The notes beneath the pieces are model-generated. The model saw nothing but the letters and a program-made list of their open reading frames with translations, was not told where the DNA came from and did no database searches. The position numbers and the translations under genes were made by a program. Shown piece by piece: positions 27,501 to 35,403 of a DNA stretch of 41,767 nucleotides. The DNA comes from Candidatus Uhrbacteria bacterium (lineage in GTDB: Bacteria > Patescibacteriota > Patescibacteriia > UBA9934). Position 1 is the first letter of the stretch; the number at the start of each line of letters is the position of its first letter. The stretch is from NCBI GenBank assembly GCA_943354605.1, contig CALRCK010000001.1, forward strand, positions 1 to 41,767, given 5' to 3'.

Positions 27501-28938
27501 TGCTCCCTGCCCCAACGAGGGTAAGGCTTGTTGCCGCAGCCGATGTTCCGTTGGCGGTGAGCGTGTTGTTATTCATGGTGTAGCCTCCGGCCGACAATGT
27601 ACTCTGATCAAATGTGTAGCTTTCGGAAATTTTTCCACCGCTATAAGTGAATGTGTCGGAATCTGCAAAAGAAAGCTTTCCGGAATTCGTTGCGTCTGAA
27701 GCAAAAAATGTAATGCCGGGATCGTTCACGTCGTTTGCTCCGTCGCCAACGCGAACGGAATTCGTTGCCTCTGTAACGGAAAATGCCGCCGTTGTGGTGC
27801 TATTTCCGACAGCAAAATTATCACCAGAAGTTACGTACACCAGACCACTTACATTTGGATTCAATGAAATATCTCCGCCGGTCGATCCAATCGAAATCGG
27901 CGATGAAGACGAAATCCCGCCGCCATTCACCGAAAGATCGCCGGCGCTTACAATATTTCCGCTTCCTGGGGCCACGGAAAAGTTCGCGCCACCAACCGTG
28001 AGGTTATTGGTGGTGACACCAAGACCCGCAGTGGCGTCGATGTTTCCACCAAACGTCACCTGACCTGTACTGCTGAATATAAGTGCACCTGTTCCAAGAA
28101 CAGTGTAATCAAACGCGCCAATATTCAACGACGTTGCCGCATCGAGCGCGAGCACATCGGAAAGTTCAGTGTAATCAATACAATCGGTGCATGAAAAATC
28201 TGCAGCCGCGACGGCACCCCCAAAACTTGAATCCCCTTCTGCATCCACGGAAAACTTGCTCGCCCCGCTCACCGCAACACCGAGCAACGTTTCATTCGGC
28301 ACAACAACTCCAGAAGCAGGATTAATGTAGAGAGAACCCTGAGAAACCCCTGCACCCTGAGGAGATCCCGTCAACACAAGATTCCCACTCGCATCCGTCA
28401 CCGGAACCACTTGTGACGTTGCGCCGACTGAAGAGGTATCGAACCCATCAAGTGCATCCGAATTCATCGCATATGGCGCCGAAAGCATCGCTTTTCTAGG
28501 GGTGAGTGTTTCACCGTTCACGATAATTTCAAGAAAGACGCTTCCATTGTTTGAAAACACCGTTGCGGGAATGGTTGCATATGCCGGTGCGGCGGACGCG
28601 TCACCGAGAGCCTCAGAAAACAATCCTGACGTTAGGGCAACCGTTCGTGCAACAACAGAAGCACACGACGAAGAGCTATTGGACCACAAACACGTTCCAC
28701 CACTCGCCGCCGTATACAGCGCAAAAGAAATAGTCGCCGTCGCATCAGACACCGGTACGCCGTTGCTGTTCAATAACCGGCCTTGATACATGATGATCCT
28801 TGGCGGAACAGCCGCAGCCTGCACGCGAACGAGTCCGGCGTATCCCGTTCCAACCAATACACACGCAAACACAAAGCTCGCAAAGAACCGCTTTGCGAGT
28901 GCGCGGATGGTCTTCGCCGAACAACCCTCCCTCCTCAT
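24505..28938 (-). CDS. Giant secreted surface/fibre-like protein with duplicated GDPxTTS module
   Basis: 1477 aa; signal-like N-terminus, IIMYQGRLLNSNGVPVSDATATISFALY, Gly/Ser/Thr-rich repeats, two related modules (YAEYFPSNDPTL...IAIGDPITTSS / FAEMFPSPDVLTPGE...INIGDPLTTST), Ser/Pro/Asp-rich tail. Confidence 0.8.
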   Translation of the reverse strand: MRREGCSAKTIRALAKRFFASFVFACVLVGTGYAGLVRVQAAAVPPRIIMYQGRLLNSNGVPVSDATATISFALYTAASGGTCLWSNSSSSCASVVARTVALTSGLFSEALGDASAAPAYATIPATVFSNNGSVFLEIIVNGETLTPRKAMLSAPYAMNSDALDGFDTSSVGATSQVVPVTDASGNLVLTGSPQGAGVSQGSLYINPASGVVVPNETLLGVAVSGASKFSVDAEGDSSFGGAVAAADFSCTDCIDYTELSDVLALDAATSLNIGAFDYTVLGTGALIFSSTGQVTFGGNIDATAGLGVTTNNLTVGGANFSVAPGSGNIVSAGDLSVNGGGISSSSPISIGSTGGDISLNPNVSGLVYVTSGDNFAVGNSTTTAAFSVTEATNSVRVGDGANDVNDPGITFFASDATNSGKLSFADSDTFTYSGGKISESYTFDQSTLSAGGYTMNNNTLTANGTSAAATSLTLVGAGSTISYSGATGAGSSSSILGAIGEVDLAAVGAVLNTGVGVTGIVYNQSTNATAVNAGGYLAGGNFTAQHDSSQTVAAVYGSYSTVLASQGTITKGAAVSGEILAGGGSFTTGYGGSFTNVNEGATRYGVYATASGGATANYAGYFSAALVQVDTDNGADVMTIANAAGDLGVSNDIEAHGSAHFGDTTGTDDFLLTSAITTVAAAAMNVNSLTSGTGLIVLRGDDASGTTFTGKLLDIQQQDVTASTGIGLNVSNAAGGNSVAGYFYQTTTANQTDAAGGTTIGGQALVLETAEAASNDDIMLVRSSGQLVLAIETDGSVLSDNAYSAAGADYAEYFPSNDPTLAFYEMVCSDTGTPSSVKRCDAGNHNLVGVMSSKPGFIGNLPDATSVSMALVGMVGQIDTNVNASEGAIAIGDPITTSSVIAGYGAKAHGPVRIIGFALEALSSGKGTIKVLVQPQWYGGDVLTATGSATQVAGSLAIAATTAATATTTAVDSGTLSLRGSAWSGGSAQTVGMSLKTAVSAVNDYRLSVANGVGTEVASVNQSGDLAIAGRLYPSDRGASQKSKYIYYDGSAGSGGDFMRTNSAGWATGSYDFAEMFPSPDVLTPGEIVVFGDASQQVKRSTGEVYSRTIAGIVSTRPGFLAGENRAGNYPIALAGRVPTLVSTENGAINIGDPLTTSTHPGYAMKATEPGPILGYAAESFAGSMGSVVVYVNVSYYSGAPVEQGPAAENSISQLAQDIENFDTAGTLNFNGGQLLAIGSMTSANGTWRLENDGDLVTSGRLIELVRSAQGADVETYAATSRQMTVQLSGTVTLMNGHADVHFAEVDPSFVDVIDTNPTYRALVTPYGATGALYVTNRTVDGFSITESGAASTGVSVDWLVIASRRDYAPVVAPVVPIAPVVPTVSSEPTPVVGSGSDVSSPSDSSGSSAPEIVPIVDAPTEDVVAPDVASDPVVDASIASDAGSDTVVSNAPAPDVSGSSDTSAPSTDASSGEASP

Positions 28939-31019
28939 AATTGCTTTGTAGGCGTCAACGGAACGTCGATAGCAATAGCATCGGGCTCTGTTTTCTGCCG
29001 ATAGTCGATTGGCCGAATAATATGTTGATCGTATCCGTCCTTATCTGTTCGAACGAAGTACTCATTCGGACCAACAAGGAAACTATACCGACCAAGCGTA
29101 TCGGTCAGCGTCGTCTCGACGAGCTTATTATACTTCGGTTCAAAGAGTCGTACGACGGCGTTGCCCACAGGACGACGATTCGATGCATCAAAAACAATTC
29201 CCCAGCCGCGCGGACGACGTGGCTGTGCCAAACGCCAGAAAAAGAGGAAAACCAGCACTTGCATCATCGCAAGAACCATCGTGAGGATTGAAGGCGAGAA
29301 AAACCACACACCAAGCGACAACACAACACCAGATAGCGAAAGGCCAAACTGAAGTTTTCGCAGCAGTCGGATTCGTTCAATGCCCTTTTGCGTATGTTGC
29401 GCACCAACTTCCGCTGGATCGAGCGGAATATTTGCAGCAATTGTTGCGTCCTTCTGTGTCACTTCGATAGTCTGACCACTGTATACGTCAAGAAAAACGC
29501 CGTCATCTTTCACATCGTGCAAATAGGCGCTTGGAAACGTGAATCCGTTTTTTGTGACCGTCATTCGGTACTGCCCAGGATTCGCAATAAAGAAATACTT
29601 TCCTTGTGCGTCGGTAACCATTGAACGAATGAGTCGATTATTCGCAACATCATACAACCGCACCGTCGCAAGGTCGACCGCCACTTTCGTCATCGCGTTG
29701 TACACGATACCGAACGCCTTACGCTTTCGGCGGGCAAACAGAAGGAACGGCGACGTCACCAAGAATTGAAGGTACGACAAAAGGTTGAACGACGACGCAA
29801 GAACAACGGCTGTGGTTGCGGCAGCAACAGTCGCAACAGGAATTGCGACATCAACCGCCTGCTGAACTTCAGGGAGTGCACGAATCTCCTCAATCGCTGC
29901 AGCAACATTTGCAACGGTTTGCACAAACGATTCTGACGGAGTGGCTGCGACGGGTTTTGTTGCCGGCTTCGATGGAGTCTTCGCTGGAGTCGACGGCGTA
30001 ACCGGTACCGATGGTGTGCCCCCAACTCCCAATGCCGGAGATTCTGGTAGCGTCGGGGCCCCTTCTTCTTCAGGAACGTTAATCGCCTCACCACCAGACG
30101 TTGATAGTGAAGATTCTTCCGGCACAGACGTCGTTCCACCGCCGCCGGACGATGACGACTCCGATGATCCTGATGTTCCTCCCGACGTCGTTCCACCGCC
30201 GCTGGATGAGGATGACGCGCTTGGTGTTGAAGATTCGGTTCCGCCGCTGGTTGTTGGGGTTTCAGTTCCAGAAGTGGGGGTTTCTTCCGTTGGCGTCTCC
30301 GTTGGTGTTTCAGCAGGAGTTTCCGTCGGAGTTTCCGCTGGTGTCTCTACCGGCGTCTCCGTTGGTGTTTCAGCAGGAGTTTCCGTTGGTGTCGTCGTGC
30401 CACCGCTGGAACTTCCGCCACCAGACCCACCACCACCCCCGCCACTTCCACCGGCCGCAGGAACCGTTGCACGAACCGAGGCGCCGTCGTTCGTTGACGT
30501 TGCAAGAATGACCGAGCCCGAAATATTACTTGTTCCAGTAATCGCGACAAACCACGATCCCACAGAGTTCGGATTCGTAATGCGCTGAGTTCCGGAACCA
30601 GAGGCAGACGCATTCGTTCCAATTTCGATAGTCACCACACTGCCGCTCGCGATGGCTCCGCCGTCGCCCGCGCAAACCGTCATGGTCACTGTTTGGCCGG
30701 AAACAACAACAGACACCTGCTCCGTCCCGCTGCAATTCGCTGCCGTCGTCAAATCCACACCGTCGTCGGCAACATCAACGTCGTCTTCCGTTTCTGATGA
30801 CAACGTAAAGGCGAGTGGGAACGTGATAGCCATGGTCTGCCCATCAGAAACAGCGTCGGCAAGCGTCATGATGAACTTATGATTTGAACTGGCAGAAATC
30901 TGTGTTGACGACACTTGATCCGTCACATCGGTCAGCGTAGACGCGAACACTGGATGCGCAAAGCCGGCCGTCAACACAGCAAGAACGATATACACCACGT
31001 TGTAAAAAGTCCTCCTCAT
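28935..31019 (-). CDS. Membrane surface protein with Thr/Pro/Glu stalk and carboxypeptidase-regulatory-like domains
   Basis: Start at MRRTFYNVVYIVLAVLTAGFAHPVFAS; TETPAETPTETPVETP repeats; TM segments; two modules GIVYNAMTKVAVDLATVRLYD...GKYFFIANPGQYRMTV and GIVFDASNRRPVGNAVVRLFE...GRYSFLVGPNEYFVR. Confidence 0.8.
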   Translation of the reverse strand: MRRTFYNVVYIVLAVLTAGFAHPVFASTLTDVTDQVSSTQISASSNHKFIMTLADAVSDGQTMAITFPLAFTLSSETEDDVDVADDGVDLTTAANCSGTEQVSVVVSGQTVTMTVCAGDGGAIASGSVVTIEIGTNASASGSGTQRITNPNSVGSWFVAITGTSNISGSVILATSTNDGASVRATVPAAGGSGGGGGGSGGGSSSGGTTTPTETPAETPTETPVETPAETPTETPAETPTETPTEETPTSGTETPTTSGGTESSTPSASSSSSGGGTTSGGTSGSSESSSSGGGGTTSVPEESSLSTSGGEAINVPEEEGAPTLPESPALGVGGTPSVPVTPSTPAKTPSKPATKPVAATPSESFVQTVANVAAAIEEIRALPEVQQAVDVAIPVATVAAATTAVVLASSFNLLSYLQFLVTSPFLLFARRKRKAFGIVYNAMTKVAVDLATVRLYDVANNRLIRSMVTDAQGKYFFIANPGQYRMTVTKNGFTFPSAYLHDVKDDGVFLDVYSGQTIEVTQKDATIAANIPLDPAEVGAQHTQKGIERIRLLRKLQFGLSLSGVVLSLGVWFFSPSILTMVLAMMQVLVFLFFWRLAQPRRPRGWGIVFDASNRRPVGNAVVRLFEPKYNKLVETTLTDTLGRYSFLVGPNEYFVRTDKDGYDQHIIRPIDYRQKTEPDAIAIDVPLTPTKQL
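30285..30400. repeat. Tandem low-complexity coding repeat (TETPAETP)n
   Basis: Repeating GGTGTTTCAGCAGGAGTTTCCGT(T/C)GGAGTTTCC units. Confidence 0.75.
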
Positions 31020-31858
31020 GAAATACGTCGACGAACGAAAAATCCTACCCCTCCGAATATCGCAAGTCCGAGAGCGATCAACGGCCACCACCGCACACCG
31101 ACATCGATATCGTCACACGAACGTTCACCAAGTTGCGTATCGTCGATGTGATACGACAGCGGACCGATCGCCCACCACGGGACAGCTGGCAACGACACGC
31201 TCCATGTACGAGTTTGCCCGGATGAAACCCGATGAAACAACGGATTACTCGACGATGTCCCAAAACGGAATCCAAACATTCCGCGAAGAACAATCGTACC
31301 GTTGTCATAAAGTATACCTTGCCCGTCGTTCGTGAGAGAAAGATTCGCGGTGCCCGATGCGGTCTGGGCAAACAACACACAAGAACCATGGGGCGTAACA
31401 TCACCAATCGTTACAAAAACAAGCGTTGCAGCGCCATGAACCAATGATATTTCCCCGGGAAGCTTTTCTGCAGCAACAACAGCAAGCGTCAATGCCTGTG
31501 GCGTTGTGGTTGATGGCGGTTGAATCGTCAGCACAATTGGAACCGATGCTCCAGGGGAAACGAAAACCGATGAATCCGGGAGCGCTACCCAAGACGCCAT
31601 ATCCGAGGAGAGATTTTGCAGTTGCGGCTGCTCGACGCCAGGCTGAAACGATGCGGAAAAAAGAAGGAGAGAAAATTCCTTATCTGTTGCACCAGTATTT
31701 ACTATAGGGATTTCAACGCTCGACACCTCACCTGGCTGAACAACAATATCTCGTGTTGCAGGAAGCGAGGCAGCAAAAACCGACATTGGAAACCAAAGAA
31801 CCATCAGTGCCGCGCCAAGCACCCAGCAATGCATCGTGGTACGAAAACGATTGGTCAT
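31016..31858 (-). CDS. Membrane-anchored Ig-like/DUF916-like surface protein
   Basis: Signal peptide MTNRFRTTMHCWVLGAALMVLWFPMSVFA; IVVQPGEVSSVEIPIVNTGATDKEFSLLLF; C-terminal TM followed by RRRIS. Confidence 0.65.
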   Translation of the reverse strand: MTNRFRTTMHCWVLGAALMVLWFPMSVFAASLPATRDIVVQPGEVSSVEIPIVNTGATDKEFSLLLFSASFQPGVEQPQLQNLSSDMASWVALPDSSVFVSPGASVPIVLTIQPPSTTTPQALTLAVVAAEKLPGEISLVHGAATLVFVTIGDVTPHGSCVLFAQTASGTANLSLTNDGQGILYDNGTIVLRGMFGFRFGTSSSNPLFHRVSSGQTRTWSVSLPAVPWWAIGPLSYHIDDTQLGERSCDDIDVGVRWWPLIALGLAIFGGVGFFVRRRIS

Positions 31859-31911
31859 GGACACATTGTACCCGAAACACAAGCTCGCCGCGCACTATTC
31901 ACGAAAAAACC

Positions 31912-32832
31912 TTAATAATCTCCAACAAAAATCGCCGTGAGCGTTTGCGCGTAACTTCCGTCGTGCTGCGCAACAGCGATCGCGGCTTTCAATGTCAGAA
32001 AACCGCTCGTGCTAAAAGACGACGCAGAGGTGCTCCCCACCAATGCGGGCGCAGTGGAAAACGCCGTGTCTTGTGTATCGAATGTTGATGTTGCAAGCGT
32101 GGTATCGGAAGACCGCGCACCGTATTCGCTATCACCAGCAGTCACATTACCATCAGAAACTCCGGCCAATGTATACGCGCCAGATCGAAGTTCGCCATCG
32201 GTAAATGCGTACACGCCAAAACCTTGGGTAACATCCGCAGAGGCAACCCAACCAATAATCTGTGTGGAAACGGTAGATGTTGAAAGTGTTCCGAGCGCGC
32301 TTGATGCCGTTTGCGACATGCGATACACCACGTCGTTTGATCCATCAATCGTCGGAATGGATCCAGAGTATGAAGACCGAATCGTGATATTAGAGCCCAC
32401 AATTCCGGAGATCTGACCCATTGCCGATACTTGCGATGCACCTTCGTTCTGAATAATAACAATCCAATCGTCAACGGAAAAACCAGCGGCAGTCGTCACC
32501 GTCACGGTGTTCGATGCAAAGGCCGTTGCGGCAACCTGCGTACTTTTATCCTGTACATATGGAACAAAATCAACAACAGGATCGTACACTCCGGCACGGA
32601 AACCTTGATCGATACTGTAACTTACTGACGTTGTCCGCGCTCCAGCAGCAGATCCCCCAACGCTGTCGCGCAGTCCGTAAGAGGTCGACGAGCTCGATCC
32701 GCCACCTCCCGAGAGCTCATCCCATTGAATCTGATAGTTTGTGGACGACATCGCCGCGAAGGCGATATTCGAATAAAGCGCAAAGAAAAGCGCTAATGTT
32801 AGCGAAATACTTTTTTTCCACATTATGTCCAT
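31912..32832 (-). CDS. Secreted surface protein
   Basis: Signal peptide WKKSISLTLALFFALYSNIAFA, SSTNYQIQWDELSGGGGSSSSTSYGLRDSVGG, Ser/Thr-rich beta protein; first gene of surface operon. Confidence 0.7.
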   Translation of the reverse strand: MDIMWKKSISLTLALFFALYSNIAFAAMSSTNYQIQWDELSGGGGSSSSTSYGLRDSVGGSAAGARTTSVSYSIDQGFRAGVYDPVVDFVPYVQDKSTQVAATAFASNTVTVTTAAGFSVDDWIVIIQNEGASQVSAMGQISGIVGSNITIRSSYSGSIPTIDGSNDVVYRMSQTASSALGTLSTSTVSTQIIGWVASADVTQGFGVYAFTDGELRSGAYTLAGVSDGNVTAGDSEYGARSSDTTLATSTFDTQDTAFSTAPALVGSTSASSFSTSGFLTLKAAIAVAQHDGSYAQTLTAIFVGDY

Positions 32833-32906
32833 ATCACTATCATACACGATGTTGAACACAAAAAGGCGTCAACAGAGTGCAAAAAACTTGGCTAACTTCT
32901 ATAAAC

Positions 32907-32926
32907 TGTGGATAAAAGCTGGATAA
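32907..32926 (-). promoter_or_regulatory. DnaA-box-like sites
   Basis: TGTGGATAA (perfect TTATCCACA on minus) at 32907-32915; GCTGGATAA at 32918-32926. Confidence 0.4.
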
Positions 32927-33008
32927 CTCTGTTTATAAACCTCTACAAGTTCATACTTCATGACTTGCATAGCCTAGCGTTGACATTTATACCAATCGAA
33001 ATTATCGC

Positions 33009-33029
33009 TTATCAACAGGAAAATCCACA
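33009..33029 (+). promoter_or_regulatory. DnaA-box-like sites
   Basis: TTATCAACA at 33009-33017 and AAATCCACA at 33021-33029. Confidence 0.35.
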
Positions 33030-33037
33030 ATCCAAAA

Positions 33038-33053
33038 TGTTTCACGTGAAACA
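33038..33053. promoter_or_regulatory. parS site 1
   Basis: Perfect TGTTTCACGTGAAACA, extended palindrome AAAATGTTTCACGTGAAACATTTT. Confidence 0.9.
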
Positions 33054-33152
33054 TTTTGAGTTGTGAAGATATTTCCTTTCCATTCAGATCCAAAAAACCC
33101 CTCAGTTCTACGAGACTCGCTTCGTTCAGTATTTATAGCCAAGTCCATAAAT

Positions 33153-33168
33153 TGTTTCACGTGAAACA
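33153..33168. promoter_or_regulatory. parS site 2
   Basis: Perfect TGTTTCACGTGAAACA, extended AAATTGTTTCACGTGAAACAATTT. Confidence 0.9.
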
Positions 33169-33343
33169 ATTTCGAACTAAACATCAAGAACAAGACAACG
33201 GTATTGCCAAAACAATAAAACTCACAAATATAATAGATCGAACAAGCCAACATCTTTCGGGCAAATTTAATGGAGAAATAATGAAAAATACAAAACACTG
33301 TCATTTGCGGCTAGCTCGGTATACAAAAAGAGTTGAACCAACT

Positions 33344-33470
33344 ACAAAACGCCGTCATTTGCGACGAATTTAGGTGCGCGGCGAGCGAAGCTTTTGAGAC
33401 GCACTTTCTGGTACGTTGAAAAAGTTCGCGATGCCGCAAGCCTAAAGTCGGCCAAATGCCGGCGTTTTGT
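33344..33470. repeat. Long imperfect palindrome, related copy E
   Basis: Arms ACAAAACGCCGTCATTTG.../...CAAATGCCGGCGTTTTGT; abuts 3' end of tRNA-Ala. Confidence 0.8.
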
Positions 33471-33545
33471 GGTGGACCTGAGCGGATTCGAACCGCTGAC
33501 CTCTGCAATGCGAATGCAGCGCTCTACCAACTGAGCTACAAGCCC
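33470..33545 (-). tRNA. tRNA-Ala(CGC)
   Basis: GGGCTTGTAGCTCAGTTGGTAGAGCGCTGCATTCGCATTGCAGAGGTCAGCGGTTCGAATCCGCTCAGGTCCACCA. Confidence 0.95.
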
Positions 33546-33547
33546 AG

Positions 33548-33669
33548 AAAACCGGCCCAAGTTCGCCATCTACGGCGTCAGATTTCTCCGGTCCTCCTCA
33601 CCGTACACATGAAGTACGCCTCGTCGGTCCTCGAAATCTTCCTTGTATATGACGAACTTAGCCAGTTTT
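33548..33669. repeat. Long imperfect palindrome, family copy F
   Basis: Arms AAACCGGCCCAAGTTCGCCAT.../...ATGACGAACTTAGCCAGTTTT; core CTCACCGTACACATGAAGTACGCCTCG at 33597-33623. Confidence 0.85.
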
Positions 33670-33707
33670 CCGTCAATTCAGTTTCGTTTTTTAAATCACT
33701 CCCAAAT

Positions 33708-33723
33708 TGTTTCACGTGAAACA
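33708..33723. promoter_or_regulatory. parS site 3
   Basis: Perfect TGTTTCACGTGAAACA, extended AAATTGTTTCACGTGAAACAATTT. Confidence 0.9.
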
Positions 33724-33738
33724 ATTTTATTCCTGAAT

Positions 33739-33863
33739 ACCATTGGTCATTTAAACAGCGAAGTGCTAGGAGCCGCGAGGAGCGAAGCAAGCTGTACATT
33801 GACGTACAGCGCGCGAGCACCGGAGCGGCGACACCGCAATTCGTTGTTTAAATGACCAATGGT
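33739..33863. repeat. Long imperfect palindrome, related copy G
   Basis: 19 bp perfect outer arms ACCATTGGTCATTTAAACA/TGTTTAAATGACCAATGGT; center GCTGTACATTGACGTACAGC; overlaps 3' end of tRNA-Arg. Confidence 0.85.
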
Positions 33864-33936
33864 GACCTCGGCGGGAGTTGAACCTGCAACCTTGTCCTTA
33901 GGACGGACCTGCTCTATCCAGTTGAGCTACGAGGTC
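33860..33936 (-). tRNA. tRNA-Arg(CCT)
   Basis: GACCTCGTAGCTCAACTGGATAGAGCAGGTCCGTCCTAAGGACAAGGTTGCAGGTTCAACTCCCGCCGAGGTCACCA. Confidence 0.92.
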
Positions 33937-33939
33937 ATG

Positions 33940-34068
33940 CTGAAACTCCCACATTTGGTCTATTTTTGGCTCGCATCATCGCAAAACCTCCTCACCGTAC
34001 ACGCGAAGTACGCCTCGGAGGCTTTGCTCGACGCTCACCAAAACTAGCCTCAAATGTGAAAGTTTCAG
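33940..34068. repeat. Long imperfect palindrome, family copy H
   Basis: Arms CTGAAACTCCCACATTTG.../...CAAATGTGAAAGTTTCAG; core CTCACCGTACACGCGAAGTACGCCTCG at 33991-34017. Confidence 0.9.
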
Positions 34069-34207
34069 ATTCACCAAACAGGAACGTTCGTTAACTTCAA
34101 AACGCGTCAGCTCACATGTGTCGTAAAATATATTCTCAATTTGTGATATACTATACGAACGCGAAAGAAGTATACGTATCGCTCCAATATCGCGTCAATG
34201 AAAATCT

Positions 34208-35356
34208 ATGGACACATCTACATCGTTTGTCCTCATTATCGGTTTTAGCGCAGTCATTGGACTACTTTTCTGGTTTCAAAAACGCAACGGCGGCGATTCT
34301 GTGGCGTCGCAAAATCTCTTGAACGAAATCGCCCGTATTCGCGAAGAATTATTGCGCGCAACAACAGAGCAGCGCCAAGAAGTCCAAATAAAACTCGATC
34401 GGGTGAACGATCAACTCTATCGCGGACTCGCCGATTCGCAGAAGACGCTCCTCTCGCAACAAGATCTCGCGCAAAAAAATATCAGCGCACAGTTTGCAGA
34501 GACATCGAAGATCATTCAGGCCGTTACCGAGAAGCTGACTACACTTGATGCAACAAATAAGCAGGTTCTCGATTTCTCATCGCAGCTCAGAAACCTTCAA
34601 GATATTCTTAAAAATCCAAAGCATCGCGGTATTCTTGGAGAATACTACCTCGAGACGCTCCTCAAGAACGCAATGGAGCCGGGAAGTTACGCAATGCAGT
34701 ATCGCCTCGGCAAAGATGAAGCAGACAAAGACCTTATCCCCGACGCAGTCGTCTTTGTGAAAGACAAAATCATCCCAATCGATTCAAAATTCTCGCTTGA
34801 AAACTACAATCGCATTTCAGAAACCGACGACGGAACCGAGCGCGAACGCTTGGAAAAGCTGTTTGTAAACGATTTGAAGAATCGCATTCTCGAAACATCA
34901 AAGTACATTCAACCCGGAAAGGGAACAATGGACTTTGCATTCATGTTCATTCCACACGAAGCGATTTATTATGATCTTCTCGTGAACAAAATCGGCTCTA
35001 CACAAGAAGATAATGAAAATCTTATCCAGCGCGCCGCAAGTAAATATCACGTCATCATCGTGTCGCCAACGTCGTTCCTCGCATACCTTCAAACTGTTCT
35101 CCAAGCTCTGCACGCGATGAAAATCGAGGAGAAGGCTCAAGACATCATTAAGCGTGTCGCCGACCTTGGAAAACACTTTCGAACATATGCGGAATACCAC
35201 GGAAAGCTCGGCAACGCCGTCAGCACCGTCGTAAACCAGTTCAACAACTCGAGCAACGAGCTCAAAAAGATGAGTAAAGATGTTGTAAAACTTACCGACG
35301 GTCCGGCAGAAGATATTATCGAAACCGCAACAATTGAGCGTCCATTTATTGAGTAG
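34208..35356 (+). CDS. rmuC: DNA recombination protein RmuC
   Basis: 382 aa; N-terminal TM, coiled coil, NPKHRGILGEYYLETLLKNAMEPGSYAMQYRLG...LIPDAVVFVKDKIIPIDSKFSLENY. Confidence 0.92.
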   Translation: MDTSTSFVLIIGFSAVIGLLFWFQKRNGGDSVASQNLLNEIARIREELLRATTEQRQEVQIKLDRVNDQLYRGLADSQKTLLSQQDLAQKNISAQFAETSKIIQAVTEKLTTLDATNKQVLDFSSQLRNLQDILKNPKHRGILGEYYLETLLKNAMEPGSYAMQYRLGKDEADKDLIPDAVVFVKDKIIPIDSKFSLENYNRISETDDGTERERLEKLFVNDLKNRILETSKYIQPGKGTMDFAFMFIPHEAIYYDLLVNKIGSTQEDNENLIQRAASKYHVIIVSPTSFLAYLQTVLQALHAMKIEEKAQDIIKRVADLGKHFRTYAEYHGKLGNAVSTVVNQFNNSSNELKKMSKDVVKLTDGPAEDIIETATIERPFIE

Positions 35357-35363
35357 CCAAAAC

Positions 35364-35399
35364 AAAAATCGCTCCGACGAAATGTCGGAGCGATTTTTT
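35364..35399. terminator. Bidirectional intrinsic terminator between rmuC and rpsT
   Basis: AAAAATCGCTCCGACGAAATGTCGGAGCGATTTTTT. Confidence 0.85.
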
Positions 35400-35403
35400 G
35401 ATG

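Noticed and set aside
30240-30420. Possible CRISPR-like array (regular repeats)
   Set aside because: In-frame Thr/Pro/Glu coding repeats with no unique spacers; no CRISPR array seen in the window
33002-33820. Short ORFs containing FHVKQF repeats
   Set aside because: They are translations of the parS palindromes, not proteins
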